From contig NZ_CABPTY010000005.1 of assembly GCF_902460415.1 (NCBI RefSeq), positions 1-35,519 of the forward strand: a stretch of 35,519 bases of DNA. The letters run 5' to 3'. The position numbers and the translations under genes were made by a program. The stretch is from Campylobacter_A concisus_Y. GTDB taxonomy: Bacteria > Campylobacterota > Campylobacteria > Campylobacterales > Campylobacteraceae. Shown in pieces: positions 8,773-20,200 of the stretch. Each line of letters begins with the position of its first letter. The stretch's first letter is position 1. The notes under the pieces are model-generated. The model searched no databases. It was not told the origin of the DNA and worked only from the letters and a program-made list of their open reading frames with translations.

Positions 8773-9804
8773 ATGTCAGGCAAAAGATATAATCAAGCAA
8801 ATATCATCTTTGAAGAAATGCAAAATCAAGAAAGTAGCGAAGCCAACCTAGTTGGCAAAGCTACTGAGCTAGTAAAAAAAGAAAACGGCTCAGCAGAACT
8901 TGCTGGAGATGCTGGAGAGCAAAATAATAAAACTTCAGAGAACATTGGCGAGCAAGAGCTAAATTTTGAAAAGGCTTTAGAAATACTAGGAATAAAGCTA
9001 ACTCAAGATGATCATAAAACAGCAATACTTGATTATTCTCAGTGTGTAAAGAATTTTAATAATATTCTCGAGAGGGATAAGGTTAAAAGAAAAATCATCA
9101 AAGAGAGCCTCGACGTCGAAAACAATAAAACAACATTGTCGGCCATAGACGATATAGAAAAGAACTGGGACGAGCTAAGAGATTATTTCAAAGCCCTTAT
9201 CAGCTTCTTTACAAATCCGCCTAGCAAAGAAATTTTTGAACTTACAAATCATAACGCCCTCTTAAATTCAGTATATCAAAGCTTTAAAAAATTTGAACAA
9301 GACTTTGAGGACTTAAATTTAACCCAAAATATGTCAAGCAAGATAAGGGCGTTAAACGATCGTATAAGTGAGCTTGACAACTTCAATAAACAAATTGAGG
9401 CAAAAACCGAGCATAGCTTTCAGTTTTACTCTACTTTTATTGATGAGCTTTCTAAAAATCAGCAAGAGAAGCTGAGTAACTTTATAGAAAAGACTGACGG
9501 AATAACACAAAAAATGAAAGATCTTTTTAACTCTTATGATAAATCGATGAGTGAAAGATTGAAATTTTACAAAGGAGGATCTAAATGGTTAAGCATAATT
9601 AGCCTATTGTTGGCACTTGGTTGTGGTGGGCTTGCTTTTTTCACACTTTCATTATCAAATGAAATTAGCACGCAAGGAGCTATCCTTAAACAATTAGGCG
9701 ATATTGGCGTAGAACAAACGAATAAAGAAGTTAAATTTGAACTTCCTAAAAACGCCAGATACCTAAAAAAGGATGACAAAACATACATTATTATAGATAA
9801 ATAA
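8773..9804 (+). CDS. Coiled-coil protein with a C-terminal membrane segment, transfer region
   Basis: I do not recognise this 343-residue protein. The first 70 residues are acidic and look disordered. Residues about 80-265 are charged helix with heptad-like spacing, so an extended coiled coil is likely. A single hydrophobic segment, WLSIISLLLALGCGGLAFFTLSL (about 271-293), follows, and the last 45 residues are a short exposed tail ending YLKKDDKTYIIIDK. The layout suggests a membrane-anchored tether with its long helical part in the cytoplasm. It is in the same operon as virD4 and trbM, with AAGGAAAG before the ATG, so a role in substrate handling or regulation of transfer is possible but is only inferred from context. 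Confidence 0.75.
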   Translation: MSGKRYNQANIIFEEMQNQESSEANLVGKATELVKKENGSAELAGDAGEQNNKTSENIGEQELNFEKALEILGIKLTQDDHKTAILDYSQCVKNFNNILERDKVKRKIIKESLDVENNKTTLSAIDDIEKNWDELRDYFKALISFFTNPPSKEIFELTNHNALLNSVYQSFKKFEQDFEDLNLTQNMSSKIRALNDRISELDNFNKQIEAKTEHSFQFYSTFIDELSKNQQEKLSNFIEKTDGITQKMKDLFNSYDKSMSERLKFYKGGSKWLSIISLLLALGCGGLAFFTLSLSNEISTQGAILKQLGDIGVEQTNKEVKFELPKNARYLKKDDKTYIIIDK

Positions 9805-9830
9805 GATGACAAAATTTAAAAGGATATAAG

Positions 9831-10574
9831 ATGACAAACGAAAACACTCAAGAAGCAAAAACTTCAAAGCTATACGTAAGTGCAGGCGATTACACTAATC
9901 AACACGGCGAAAGCGGAATTGTTACTGGTTTTGGCGAAATGAAGCCATATATAGATGACAAAGGTCAAAATCAAGACGTTAATGCAAGAGCAATATTAAA
10001 AAAGATTAGTGATATCGGAAATTTTATCAGTGCTACTGTTGGTGAAAAAGATAAAAATAAAATTGGTATTGACATAAGAGGAACTGACGAAAAAGGTCAA
10101 GAAAGTTTTATGAAAGCTAACGTATGGACTGACTCAGGCATAGGCAAGAGTGGATCTAGTTATTCTTTTAGAAAGATTACAATCGAAGTTAGCCCAGAGA
10201 AAATCAATGAAAAGACTGGCGAGGTTATCCAGCCTGCTCAAAGACTTTACGCTACTAAGATGCCACAAGGCGGTTATAGCTTTGATAAGAATAATAGCAG
10301 CGAGTTAATTGCTAAATTTAACTCAAATATCCAAAAAGGTGCTGACTTTACACTTACTCCTAAAAAAGACACTACCTTATCAAAATACCCAGAGCTATCA
10401 AATACTATTAATACAATAAAAGAGCATAAATCGTCTTTTGTTGAAATAGCATTTGTAGCTGGTAAGGGTGCAATGATAAATAGCATTACTCCCACGAATG
10501 GCGGTAACGGAATAGGAGCTGCACAACTTCAAAATTCCGTCGCCAAGAAAACAAAAAAAGATATAGAACGCTAA
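9831..10574 (+). CDS. Conserved-looking protein of unknown function, last gene of the vir operon
   Basis: I do not recognise this 247-residue soluble protein. It has no signal peptide or membrane segment. The first half alternates short hydrophobic strands with Gly, Asn and Asp turns (for example GESGIVTGFGEMKPYIDD and KNKIGIDIRGTDEKGQ), which suggests a beta-rich fold. The second half contains a stretch with NEKTGEVIQPAQRLYATK and a Lys-rich end. AAAAGGATATAAG gives a good ribosome site. A strong terminator begins 12 bases after its stop, so it closes the long vir operon. Its abundance of small polar residues and its place near processing genes would fit a single-strand or substrate-binding role, but I have no motif evidence. 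Confidence 0.7.
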   Translation: MTNENTQEAKTSKLYVSAGDYTNQHGESGIVTGFGEMKPYIDDKGQNQDVNARAILKKISDIGNFISATVGEKDKNKIGIDIRGTDEKGQESFMKANVWTDSGIGKSGSSYSFRKITIEVSPEKINEKTGEVIQPAQRLYATKMPQGGYSFDKNNSSELIAKFNSNIQKGADFTLTPKKDTTLSKYPELSNTINTIKEHKSSFVEIAFVAGKGAMINSITPTNGGNGIGAAQLQNSVAKKTKKDIER

Positions 10575-10585
10575 TCTATACCTAG

Positions 10586-10614
10586 TTGAGCCTCTTTTTA
10601 GAGGCTCAAATTTT
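10586..10614 (+). terminator. Intrinsic terminator of the vir operon
   Basis: A perfect 10-bp stem (TTGAGCCTCT pairing with AGAGGCTCAA) encloses a TTTT loop and is followed by ATTTT. It lies 12 bases after the last operon gene and 28 bases before the topoisomerase gene, so it separates the secretion operon from the DNA-processing genes. The AA at the left foot makes it usable on the other strand as well. Confidence 0.9.
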
Positions 10615-10641
10615 ATCAAAAAATATGGAGCTGCCAAAGAA

Positions 10642-12831
10642 ATGAAGTTGATTTTAGCTGAGAAACCTGATTTAGCTCGAGCAATAGCCGACGGCATAGA
10701 TGGAAATTTAAAAACATTTGATGGCTATCTTACTAAGGGTGAATATGTGCTTACTTGGGCATTTGGTCATATTTTGGAGCTTTTTATGCCTGAAGACTAC
10801 GATGAAAGGTATAAAGCTTGGAATATAGCTGACTTGCCATATATTATTACTGATTTTAAGTATAAGCCTATTTCAGAGAAAAAAAAGCAACTCAAATTAA
10901 TATGTGATCTAATAAGAGATAATAGAATAAATAGTATAGTAAATTGTGGAGATGCCGACGAAGAGGGTCAAATTTTGATAGATGAGATAATCAACTATTC
11001 AAATACAAACAAACCTATCGAGCGTGTTATGTTGCAAGATCTAACTCCTAAGGGTGTTAAAGCAGCCTTTAAAGATATTAAGCCAAATTCAGCTTATAAA
11101 GGTATGAGTGAGTGTGGCTTTGCAAGATCACATGCCGACTGGCTACTAGGGATAAATTTGACACGTGCCTATACTGCAACGGCTCAAAAAAATGGCTACA
11201 AAGGCGTTTTAAGTGTTGGCAGAGTTCAAACTCCTATCTTAGGTCTTATTGTTGCAAGGGATCTAGAGCATGAAAATCATAAAAGCAGCTTTTATTACAC
11301 TATCACTGGAGAATTTAGCTCGGATAATAAAAAATTCTTTGCAAATTTAAAGACCGATGAAAAAATACTAGATCCACAAATTGCCGAAAACATAAAAGAA
11401 AAGCTTGAGGGTAATAGCTACGATTTGAAAGTCACTAATGAAAACAAAAAAGAAAATCCGCCTTTGCCATATAACCTTTTAAAACTTCAAGCCGAATGCT
11501 CAAAGAAATTTGGCTATAAGCCAGACAAAACGCTTCAAATTACCCAAAATTTGAGAGAAAAATATAAATGTATTACTTACAATAGGTCAGATTGCGAATA
11601 TCTACCAGAAAATATGTGGGAAAGCTCGCAAGATGTTTTAAATGCCGTTAGGGCTTCATTAAAAGATGATGAATTTAACGCAGCAATAGATAATGCAGAT
11701 ACAAGAATTAAAGGCATAGCTTTTAATGATCAATTTATCACGGCTCACTTTGCTATCATACCTACGCAAGCAGTCGTTGATGCAAATATGATGAGCAAAG
11801 AAGAGTTAAACGTATATAAATTGATCGCCAAACGTTTTATTGCTCAATTTTATGAGCCGATGGAATATTTACAAACTACGCTTGAGGTAACTAAATTTGA
11901 GTATAAATTTAGTGCCTCAAAAAGAAAAATTATGAAAATCGGCTATCTCTCTCTTTTTAATGATAAAAACGATGATGATGACAATAATGAGAGTAATGAC
12001 GATGAAGTAAAAAATAGTATTGATTTATCGACTTTAAAAGATGGAATTTGTGATGTAATAGATCTAGTAATAAATAAAAAGCAGACAAGAGCTAAACCAT
12101 ACTACACAATGCCAACTCTTTTAAAAGATCTAGCTTCAATTAGTAAATATGTAAAAGATGAGAGGATTAAAAGGCTTCTCAAAGAGAAAGATAAGGATAA
12201 AAAAGGCGAAAACGGAGGGATAGGAACTCCTGCAACCAGATCCTATCATATTAAAAATTTATTCGATAGAGAGTATATATCAGAAAATGGCAAAAGTATA
12301 GTATCTACTCAAAAAGGTAGAGAACTTATAAATTTAGTCCCTGCCCTACTTTCATCTCCAGATATGACCGCTCTATGGTATGAACAACAAAAAGATATTT
12401 CAGGTGGCAATCTAGCTAGAAGCGAATTTTTAAATCAAGTTATCGAAACAATTAAAACCGAGATCGCTAGCATTACGTCAAATCAAAATATTTCAAATTT
12501 TAACTCAAACAGCATAGATAAGACTTACCCTTGCAAGTGTGGTAAAGGATATTTGCAACGCAGACAAAGCACAAAAACAAAAGGCTTTTTTTGGGGATGT
12601 AGTGATTGGAAAAACGGCTGCAAGGAAATGTATCCTGACGTAAAAGGCAAACCACAATTTGAGAAAGCAGCTGCAAGCGGTGGCATTACTTGTCCTTTTT
12701 GTAAAAAAGGCATACTTGAACGCAAGAAAAACCAAAAAGGCACGTATTGGTGGGGATGTAGTGAGTGGAAAAACGGCTGCAAAGCAATGTTTTATGATGA
12801 TAATGGCAAACCAAAAATTATAAAAGGATAA
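10642..12831 (+). CDS. topB: Type IA DNA topoisomerase (TopB/TraE-like)
   Basis: This 729-residue enzyme is a type IA topoisomerase of the plasmid TopB/TraE kind, which passes single strands and is often carried by conjugative plasmids. The Toprim domain opens with MKLILAEKPDLARAIADGI and contains the acidic motif CGDADEEGQ near residue 102. LSVGRVQTPILGLIV near 192-206 is the conserved SxGRVQTP motif. The active-site tyrosine is in CITYNRSDCEYL (about 312). The C-terminus has two zinc ribbons in tandem: CKCGKGYL with GCSDWKNGCKEM, and CPFCKKGIL with GCSEWKNGCKAM. An Asp/Glu/Asn-rich insert lies near residues 440-460. GGAG is upstream of the ATG, though spaced somewhat far. Confidence 0.96.
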   Translation: MKLILAEKPDLARAIADGIDGNLKTFDGYLTKGEYVLTWAFGHILELFMPEDYDERYKAWNIADLPYIITDFKYKPISEKKKQLKLICDLIRDNRINSIVNCGDADEEGQILIDEIINYSNTNKPIERVMLQDLTPKGVKAAFKDIKPNSAYKGMSECGFARSHADWLLGINLTRAYTATAQKNGYKGVLSVGRVQTPILGLIVARDLEHENHKSSFYYTITGEFSSDNKKFFANLKTDEKILDPQIAENIKEKLEGNSYDLKVTNENKKENPPLPYNLLKLQAECSKKFGYKPDKTLQITQNLREKYKCITYNRSDCEYLPENMWESSQDVLNAVRASLKDDEFNAAIDNADTRIKGIAFNDQFITAHFAIIPTQAVVDANMMSKEELNVYKLIAKRFIAQFYEPMEYLQTTLEVTKFEYKFSASKRKIMKIGYLSLFNDKNDDDDNNESNDDEVKNSIDLSTLKDGICDVIDLVINKKQTRAKPYYTMPTLLKDLASISKYVKDERIKRLLKEKDKDKKGENGGIGTPATRSYHIKNLFDREYISENGKSIVSTQKGRELINLVPALLSSPDMTALWYEQQKDISGGNLARSEFLNQVIETIKTEIASITSNQNISNFNSNSIDKTYPCKCGKGYLQRRQSTKTKGFFWGCSDWKNGCKEMYPDVKGKPQFEKAAASGGITCPFCKKGILERKKNQKGTYWWGCSEWKNGCKAMFYDDNGKPKIIKG

Positions 12832-12835
12832 TATA

Positions 12836-13675
12836 ATGGAAGAAATAATTACGACAGAAGCAGAAGAGAAAGTATCTCCAAAAAGACAGCAAAAAAGTAA
12901 TGTTGATTTTACTATTAAAATTTCGCTTAACAGTGATTTTGATAGTGAAGTAAAGCAATTTTTAGATAAAAGTGGAATAACTAATAATGTTTTGGCTGGA
13001 GATAAGGCTATATTTGCACTCCAGACGTTACACGAGGCAGACGAGCTTATACTAAAAAAGGCTATCAATAGAAATGAGATGCCAAAATCATCAATCAGAT
13101 TTGAAATGCTTACATCAAATGGCGAAAAAATCGATATCCCAAAAGTTGAAATGGGTAGATACCTTTTTAAAAATGCAGATCTAAACAAAATCATCAATGT
13201 AAGCTCTAATAAGATTGTTGAAAATCAAATATCCGAAGAAACCCAAAAAGCTTTTAGTAATTTGATGAAAAAAGATAAAGACGGCAAATTTAAAATCGGC
13301 GTCGATCTTGATAATGTCGTAGAAAATGGAGTAAGAAGTCTAGAGGGCATTGCTGAAAGCATAGGGGACGAGCACGTATCAAGTTTTGTTAGAAATTTTG
13401 CTGCTGCATATGGAGTTATAGGCAAACGTGCTAATAATATTCAAGAGAATATCATTAATAAAGAAAAACCAAAAGAAAAAGGCCAAGAAGCTAAAGCACC
13501 AGAAAAAGAAGAGGAAAAGGCAACTACTACAACCACAAAAGAAAAGCCAAAAATTCCTGGAAACGCAATCAAGGCTATAAAAGATGAATTTGCCAAAGGG
13601 ATCGCAAAGATACCAAAATCAGAAACAAAAGAAAAAACTATTACCAAATCAACAAGTTTGGGTAAAGGGTTTTAA
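12836..13675 (+). CDS. Unknown charged protein between topB and virB1
   Basis: I do not recognise this 279-residue protein. It has no signal peptide or membrane segment. Residues about 20-190 look folded, with regular helices such as DSEVKQFLDKSGI and LQTLHEADELILKKAINR and a segment VDLDNVVENGVRSLEGIAESIGDEHVSSFVRNFAAAYGVIG. The last 80 residues are very rich in Lys, Glu, Pro and Thr and are probably disordered. AAAGGATAATATA precedes the ATG, and the gene starts four bases after topB, so the two are translated together. The stop lies one base before the TTG of virB1. Context suggests a cytoplasmic partner in DNA processing. Confidence 0.7.
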   Translation: MEEIITTEAEEKVSPKRQQKSNVDFTIKISLNSDFDSEVKQFLDKSGITNNVLAGDKAIFALQTLHEADELILKKAINRNEMPKSSIRFEMLTSNGEKIDIPKVEMGRYLFKNADLNKIINVSSNKIVENQISEETQKAFSNLMKKDKDGKFKIGVDLDNVVENGVRSLEGIAESIGDEHVSSFVRNFAAAYGVIGKRANNIQENIINKEKPKEKGQEAKAPEKEEEKATTTTTKEKPKIPGNAIKAIKDEFAKGIAKIPKSETKEKTITKSTSLGKGF

Positions 13676-13676
13676 T

Positions 13677-14153
13677 TTGAATAAAATTCTTATTGCTATT
13701 TTTCTTTGCTTTTTTTCAACTGAAGTTTTACCAGCTTCAGAGCATATATATAATAGCTATTTTGTAAAATACGGCAAAAAATACAATATACCCCCTGAGC
13801 TACTTTGGGGAATTGCCAAGACTGAAAGCGATTTTCAGCCCAGGGCAATTAACGTAAATACAAATGGCTCTTTTGATATTGGGATAATGCAAATCAACTC
13901 ATCTCACAAAGAGTGGCTAGAGGCACAAAAAATTTCACTCGAGGATCTATATGATCCTAAGATCAATATAGCAGTAGGGACTAAAATTTTATCAAATTGT
14001 ATAAAGAAATTTGGCTTTACATATCAAGGCTTGAATTGTTATAACAGCGGTTTTAACAAGGTTGATATTAATAAATACAATGTTAGAGTAATTAACAATA
14101 TAAAAAGTAATCGATTAGCCTTACAAAAGAAAAGGCTTGTGTTAGTTAAATAA
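13677..14153 (+). CDS. virB1: VirB1-like lytic transglycosylase (TTG start)
   Basis: The product is a periplasmic lytic transglycosylase that opens peptidoglycan for the secretion channel. I place the start at the TTG at 13677. It yields a proper signal peptide (MNKILIAIFLCFFSTEVLPA) and has AAAGGG seven bases upstream, while the in-frame ATG at 13584 lies inside the previous gene and would bury the signal. The 158-residue protein has the goose-type SLT pattern: catalytic Glu50 in WGIAKTESDF, the GIMQINSSHKEWL motif, DPKINIAVGTKILSNCI, and YNSGFNK near the end. It is separated from the main vir operon by topB. An AT-rich regulatory region follows. Confidence 0.93.
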   Translation: MNKILIAIFLCFFSTEVLPASEHIYNSYFVKYGKKYNIPPELLWGIAKTESDFQPRAINVNTNGSFDIGIMQINSSHKEWLEAQKISLEDLYDPKINIAVGTKILSNCIKKFGFTYQGLNCYNSGFNKVDINKYNVRVINNIKSNRLALQKKRLVLVK

Positions 14154-14183
14154 TATAATAAGTATTATATTGATATTTATTCT

Positions 14184-14222
14184 ATTAACTTAATATAAAA
14201 TATATTAAGTTAATATTAATAT
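14184..14222. promoter_or_regulatory. AT-rich palindromes upstream of the methyltransferase-helicase gene
   Basis: ATTAACTTAATAT (14184-14196) and ATATTAAGTTAAT (14202-14214) are perfect 13-bp inverted arms around a 5-base spacer. The decamer ATATTAATAT follows at 14213-14222 and recurs in front of other plasmid genes. The element lies 30-70 bases before the ATG at 14251 and is a likely operator for the giant gene. A hairpin in the transcript is the alternative. Confidence 0.55.
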
Positions 14223-14250
14223 ATTTCCTTTTATAATTACGGAGAAATAA

Positions 14251-17200
14251 ATGGCACGTGCTAAAAAGAGTAAATACGAAGCAAGAAGTCTTTGGGATGA
14301 CCATCCAAATACATTTGACATAGGAGAATACAATGTTTCACATACTAAATCCACATTACAACGAACTATCACCGAAGAATTTTCAGGAGACGATAAACGA
14401 GATCTGGGATTTCGTGGATACCAAGAACAACCATATCCTATCAAATCCGCAAAACAAGATAAAGGGCAACAGACCACTAATAACCAAGAAAAGATTAACG
14501 GATATGATGGAAATGGAGTGGACACCATTACAAGAGGAGATGAACTTCTCAAATTATCTATATCTGATAATCAAGAATATGGAGAGCAAGATCAATCAAT
14601 CCAACGAGATCAATCAAGAGCAAATAGAGCAGATCAAAAAAGAGTTAGTCAATATACTAATAACAATCAATCACGACTGGGTGAATTGGAGAGCGATGAC
14701 TTGCGATACGATAGAGCCGAGCGAGGAAGTGATAAATCGGATGAAAGCTTATATCGAGAAACATCTGGACGTGGAGCAACAAGAGATAATGAGATCGACG
14801 TATCCAGCACCTTCGAACATTCAATCAGGCGACTGGATGCACAGACTAACGATACTTTACCGCTGGACGACAGCTTTGGAGAACTTGGGGATGATAGACG
14901 ACATCCAAGCCAGAGGGCTGGTGGACGAGGAGAAGCTAGGGGAGCTAACGATAGCCCTATACAGACAGGAGTATTGGGAGAAGGATATTCTTTGCGAGGA
15001 CGAAGCGAAGAAGTTAAGAGAGATGGGCAATACGGATCTGGAAATTTACAAGATAATGGGGGGACTATCGATATACAAGGAGTATCTCAATCTGAGCGAC
15101 GCGAGATATCCGATGAAAGAGATAAGAGAAAAACTACTAGGACATTAAAAAAAGATACTAGCTCTACTAACAAATATGATGGAGCTAGAAGTCTTTTTGA
15201 TTTTGATGAGGAAGAAGTTAAAGAAGAGGTAAAATCAAATTTTATTCCTCAGCCACAAAATATAAACATAGAGCCTATTACTACTCAAACACTCAATATT
15301 ATATCAACTGGTGAAAATAAGGATTTTATTTTAGAAGATAGCTTTCAGACAAGCTCAATCTCTAAAAAGGAAAAATTTAAAAACAACATAGAAGCAATTA
15401 AATTAGCAAATTCTCTTTGGACTATAAGAGAAAAGGCACTAGAAAATAATCGAAATTTTACAATTACAAGGCAAGAGCAAGATGTTATAAGTAAATTTAG
15501 CGGCTGGGGTGGAATTAGTGAAGCATTCAACCAACTAAACGAGGATTGGCAAGAAGAATATAAAGAGTTAAAAGAATTGCTTAGCCCAGATGAGTATGCT
15601 AGTGCAAGAGCCTCTACTACAACAGCATTTTTTACACCTAAATTTATTGTTGATAGCATGTATAAAGCCCTAGATCATATGGGAATAAATGCTGAGCCTG
15701 ATAAGGACAAAAAAATTTTAGAGCCTAGTGCTGGCAATGGAGTGTTTTTAGCTAGTTGTCCTATAAAGGGGAAATATAAATTTGATGCCCTTGAGATAGA
15801 AAATCAAACAAATAAATTTCTTACCCTGCTCTACCCTACTGCACAAGTATATAGTAATGAATATGGATTTGAAGATCTATATTTGAGCGAAAAAACACAA
15901 TATGATGCAATAATTGGAAATCCTCCATACGATAGACTAAACATAACAAAGATCGCAGATAGTAGAGATCTGGATCTTTGTGGATATACAATACACAATT
16001 TTTTTGCGGCAAAATCGTTAAGACACTTAAAAGATGATGGTATTCTTAGCTTTGTCATAACTCACAACTTTTTAGATGCTAAAAACAATAGCGTAAGGGA
16101 TAAAATTGCTGCAAACAACACATTTTTAGGTGCTGTTAGGCTGCCAAACAATGCATTTTCTAATGAAGCAAAAACCGAAGTAGTTACCGATATTGTTTTT
16201 TTCAAAAAGGGCTTAGATAATAGATTAAATAGAGAATTTGTAAATACTACTAGCTTTAAAAATGTAGATGATAACGATATACACATTAATGAGTATTTCA
16301 AAAATAATCCGCAAAATGTTCTTGGCCGCCTAGAGGTTACCAGTGGTCGTTTTGGATATGAGCTAAATTGTCTGCCAGATCCGAATATAAATTTGGAAAC
16401 TGCAATAGACAATTTTATTAAAAACGAGCTCCCTAGCGACATTTATAAATACCATGAGCCAGCTCCAGTAGATGAAAATGAGCTAATAATCTCTAAATTT
16501 GATAAAGAGTATTCAGAAAATAAAGAATACTTTGATAGCCTGCTCGTGGGTAACTATCTAATTTTTCGTGACGAAATTTACTTGAAATCTAATAGTCTAA
16601 TAAAGGATGAGGCTGTTTTTAGAAGACTAAATTTTAGTATTAAAGAAACAAAGATAGCCAAAGACTACATTAAGCTTAGAGATTGTAGAAAAGAGCTTTT
16701 TGCTCTTGAAAAACAAGATATAGACGATAACGATCAAAGACTTATTGACAAGAGAAATGATCTAAATACTATCTATGATGATTTTGTTAAGAGTAATAGC
16801 TATTTAAATAATAGAAGTATTGCAAACATTTTAAAGGATGACGCAGATTTTAACAACATAAAAGGCTTAGAAAAAGACGGCGGCAAAAACTCGTTTAAAA
16901 AGGCTGATGTATTCAAGCAAAGAGTTTTAAGACCTCGTCCTAAGATAGAATTTGATAATGCAGCAGATGGTTTATATGCAAGTATGAACGTCAACGGAAA
17001 AATAAGCATACCTTATATCGCAAATCATCTAAATAAAGATCCTTACGATATTTCTAAGGAGCTATTGGATAAAAAACTAATTTTTATAGATCCTGACGCT
17101 TACGAACAAGGCAATACTGAATACATATTTGCTCCAAAATATCTATCTGGCAATGTTAAGGAGAAATACAAAAAAGCCGAAGATCTGGCAAAGACAGAGC

Positions 17201-20200
17201 CATTATTTTACAACAACGTCGAAAGCCTAAAAGACGTATTGCCAAAAGATATACCAGCTAGTGAGATAAATCCAACAATTGGGGTTTCGTGGATACCTAT
17301 GAAATACTATGAGGAATTTTTTAAAGAAAAATTTGAGCTACACCAAAATACAAAGTTGGATATATTTTGCTCGTCAATAAATGCTGAGTGGGTTTTTGAG
17401 GGATCTGTAAATCCTAATACTAATTTCAAGGTTGAAAAGAAATATGCATATTATCATCCTGATAATAGTCGTCTAAATAAAGATCCATATGAGATAGCAC
17501 AAGCTGCCTTAAATGGCGTGTATTTAAAAATTTACGTGACTACTGATAGACCAAAGTTAAATTTAGATGGCTCAATCAAAATGAATAAAAATGGCTATCC
17601 TGAGTATGAAAAAGAGCTTGATATGGTAGCTACGCAAGAGGTCACTAGAAAGATTGATCTTATTAGAAACGAGTTTGACGAGTGGATAATGAAAGATTAT
17701 GCTAGAAGAACGGAAATCGCTAGTATTTTCAATGAAAAGTTTAATTGTTATGCTAAAAAACATTACGATGGGGATTATCTACAAATTAGCGGCATAAATC
17801 AAGCATATCATCTAAGAAAACACCAAAAAGACGCTGTAGCTAGAGCAGTCAATGAAAAAGTTACCCTGATCGATCACGAAGTGGGAGCAGGTAAGACCTT
17901 AACTGCAATTTGCTCGATCATGGAGCAAAAAAAACTTGGTATAGTTAATAAGCCCCTTGTAGTAGTTCCAAATCACTTGGTTAGCCAGTGGTCAAATGAA
18001 TTTTTGACCGCCTATCCTGAAGCAAGGCTGCTGGTGGCAGAGGATAAGTCTATGAGCAAAGACAAGAGGGCTGAATTCTTAGCCCAAATTGCTAATGGAA
18101 ACTACGATGCCATTATTATGAAACAAACACAATTTAAAGAGATCCCTGCCCCAGCTGAAAGCCAAAAAGAAGTGCTTGATCATATGATAGCTGAGCTGGA
18201 GCAAGCAATTGCTATTAGGGAAGAAAATAGCAGCGGATATAGAAAAAGTCCGTCAGTTAAGCGTATGGAAACACAGCTAAAATCTTTAAAGGACAATGTG
18301 ACTAAGATTTTAGAGGATCAAAACAAGAATGTCACAACGCTTGATTTTTCTGACTTAGGCGTTGATTATTTAATAGTCGACGAAAGCCATATGTATAAAA
18401 ATTTGAGATACTCTACCAAGCTTGAGAACGTTAAAGGCTTAGGAACTCAAAGTGGCTCTGATAGAGCAATGGATATGTATTCAAAAACAACCTATTTACA
18501 TAACCAAGACAATGCTAAAATTATGTTTTTAACTGGAACACCAGTTAGCAATAGCTTGGTAGAGCTTTATTTAATAGAGCGATACCTTGCCCCAAATGCA
18601 CTAAAAGATCAAGGCATTGACTCTTTTGATGCCTGGGCTAAAACATACGCAGATATTGATAGAGTTTATGAAACTGGTGCTGTCGCAGGCGACTATAAAA
18701 TTGTGACTAGATTTACTGGCTTCAAAAATTTAAATACACTTGGCGGATCATATCTTGATTTTGCCGACGTCATAACCAACGATGATATAAAAAAGGAGCT
18801 TGGCAGCAACTTTGTCCCTAACGTAAATATTAAACACACTAAAAGTCCAGCAAGTGATCTACAAAAAGAGTATATAGGCGTAGAGCAAGAAAATGGACAA
18901 TTTAATGAGGGATCTATTATTTATAGGCTTGAAAATATGCCAGATGATCCTAGAATTGATAACCATTTAAAAGTAACAAATGATGCTAAATATTGTGCTT
19001 TGGATTATAGGCTGATAGATCCTTTTGCCGAAGATGATCCAAATTCAAAAATCAATAAAGCAGTAGAAAATATCATAAACACTTATGAAAAATGGAATGA
19101 TGACAAAGGCACTCAGCTTGTCTTTTTAGATATGGGAACGCCGAAGTCACCATCTCAACAATCCCAAAATATAGTAATAGATGAACAAAAAGCAGCAGAA
19201 CAAGAGGTAACTCCTGCAAAGCAAGAAGAATTTATTAATATCAATGATGCTATAGAGCAAGGTAAAGATATTAATAGCGACTTTATATCTGAAACTGATA
19301 GAGATAGCAATGATAATAGATTTTTCTTATATGGTGATTTGCTTAGAAAGCTTGTAAAAAATGGAATACCACAAAACGAGATAGCCTTTATCCACGATGC
19401 GACAACGGACAAACAAAAATATGAGCTATTTGACAAGGTAAATCGTGGTGAAATTCGAGTTTTGATAGGATCTACTGGCAAGATGGGAGCAGGAACGAAC
19501 GTGCAAGAGAGAGTAACCGCTATACACCATCTTGATATACCTTGGAAGCCTAGCGATTTAACACAAAGAAATGGTCGTGTCATAAGACAAGGCAATGAAC
19601 TACTTAAAAAATATGGGGACAAATTTGAGGTAGATGTAAATTATTACGTCACTTTGAACACCTATGATGAAACCTCGTTGCAAACAGTAAAGCAAAAGGC
19701 GGAGAGCATTACCAAATTTAGAAAGTGCGTTGTAGATGAGAACCATATAAGCGGATTTGAGGAGGAGGTAGTTAACTACGAGGAGCTTAAGGCTATTGCT
19801 AGTGGCAATCCGTTAATACTAACAAATTTCAAGATAAATAATGAGCTTGAAAGGTTAGAAAGAGAGAAAAAGGCATATATTCAAGACTTCCAGCAAAAAG
19901 AAGCCGAAATGCACAATTTAGAAAAGATGATAGAATTTTTTAATAAAAGAATAAACTTGTTTACCAAAACAAAAGAGTATGTCGGCAAATTTGAAAGCAG
20001 CGATGGGCTAAGATGTGCCATGTTTTCTACAAATCTTTATAATCACGAAGTATCTAAGCAAGAATTCTTTATTCCAAAAGCTAGTGCTGCGAAGGATACC
20101 CAAGAAATCCAAAACAAGATGAAAGAGCAATTTCAAGCAAATATCAATTTGATGTTTCAAACACCAAAGAAAAGCTATGATGTATGCGAGTATAAGGGCT

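Noticed and set aside
12505..13197. 230-codon minus-strand frame across topB and the next gene
   Set aside because: It is antisense to two well-supported genes, the product is an unnatural Phe/Ser/Ile-rich chain, and no ribosome site is present.
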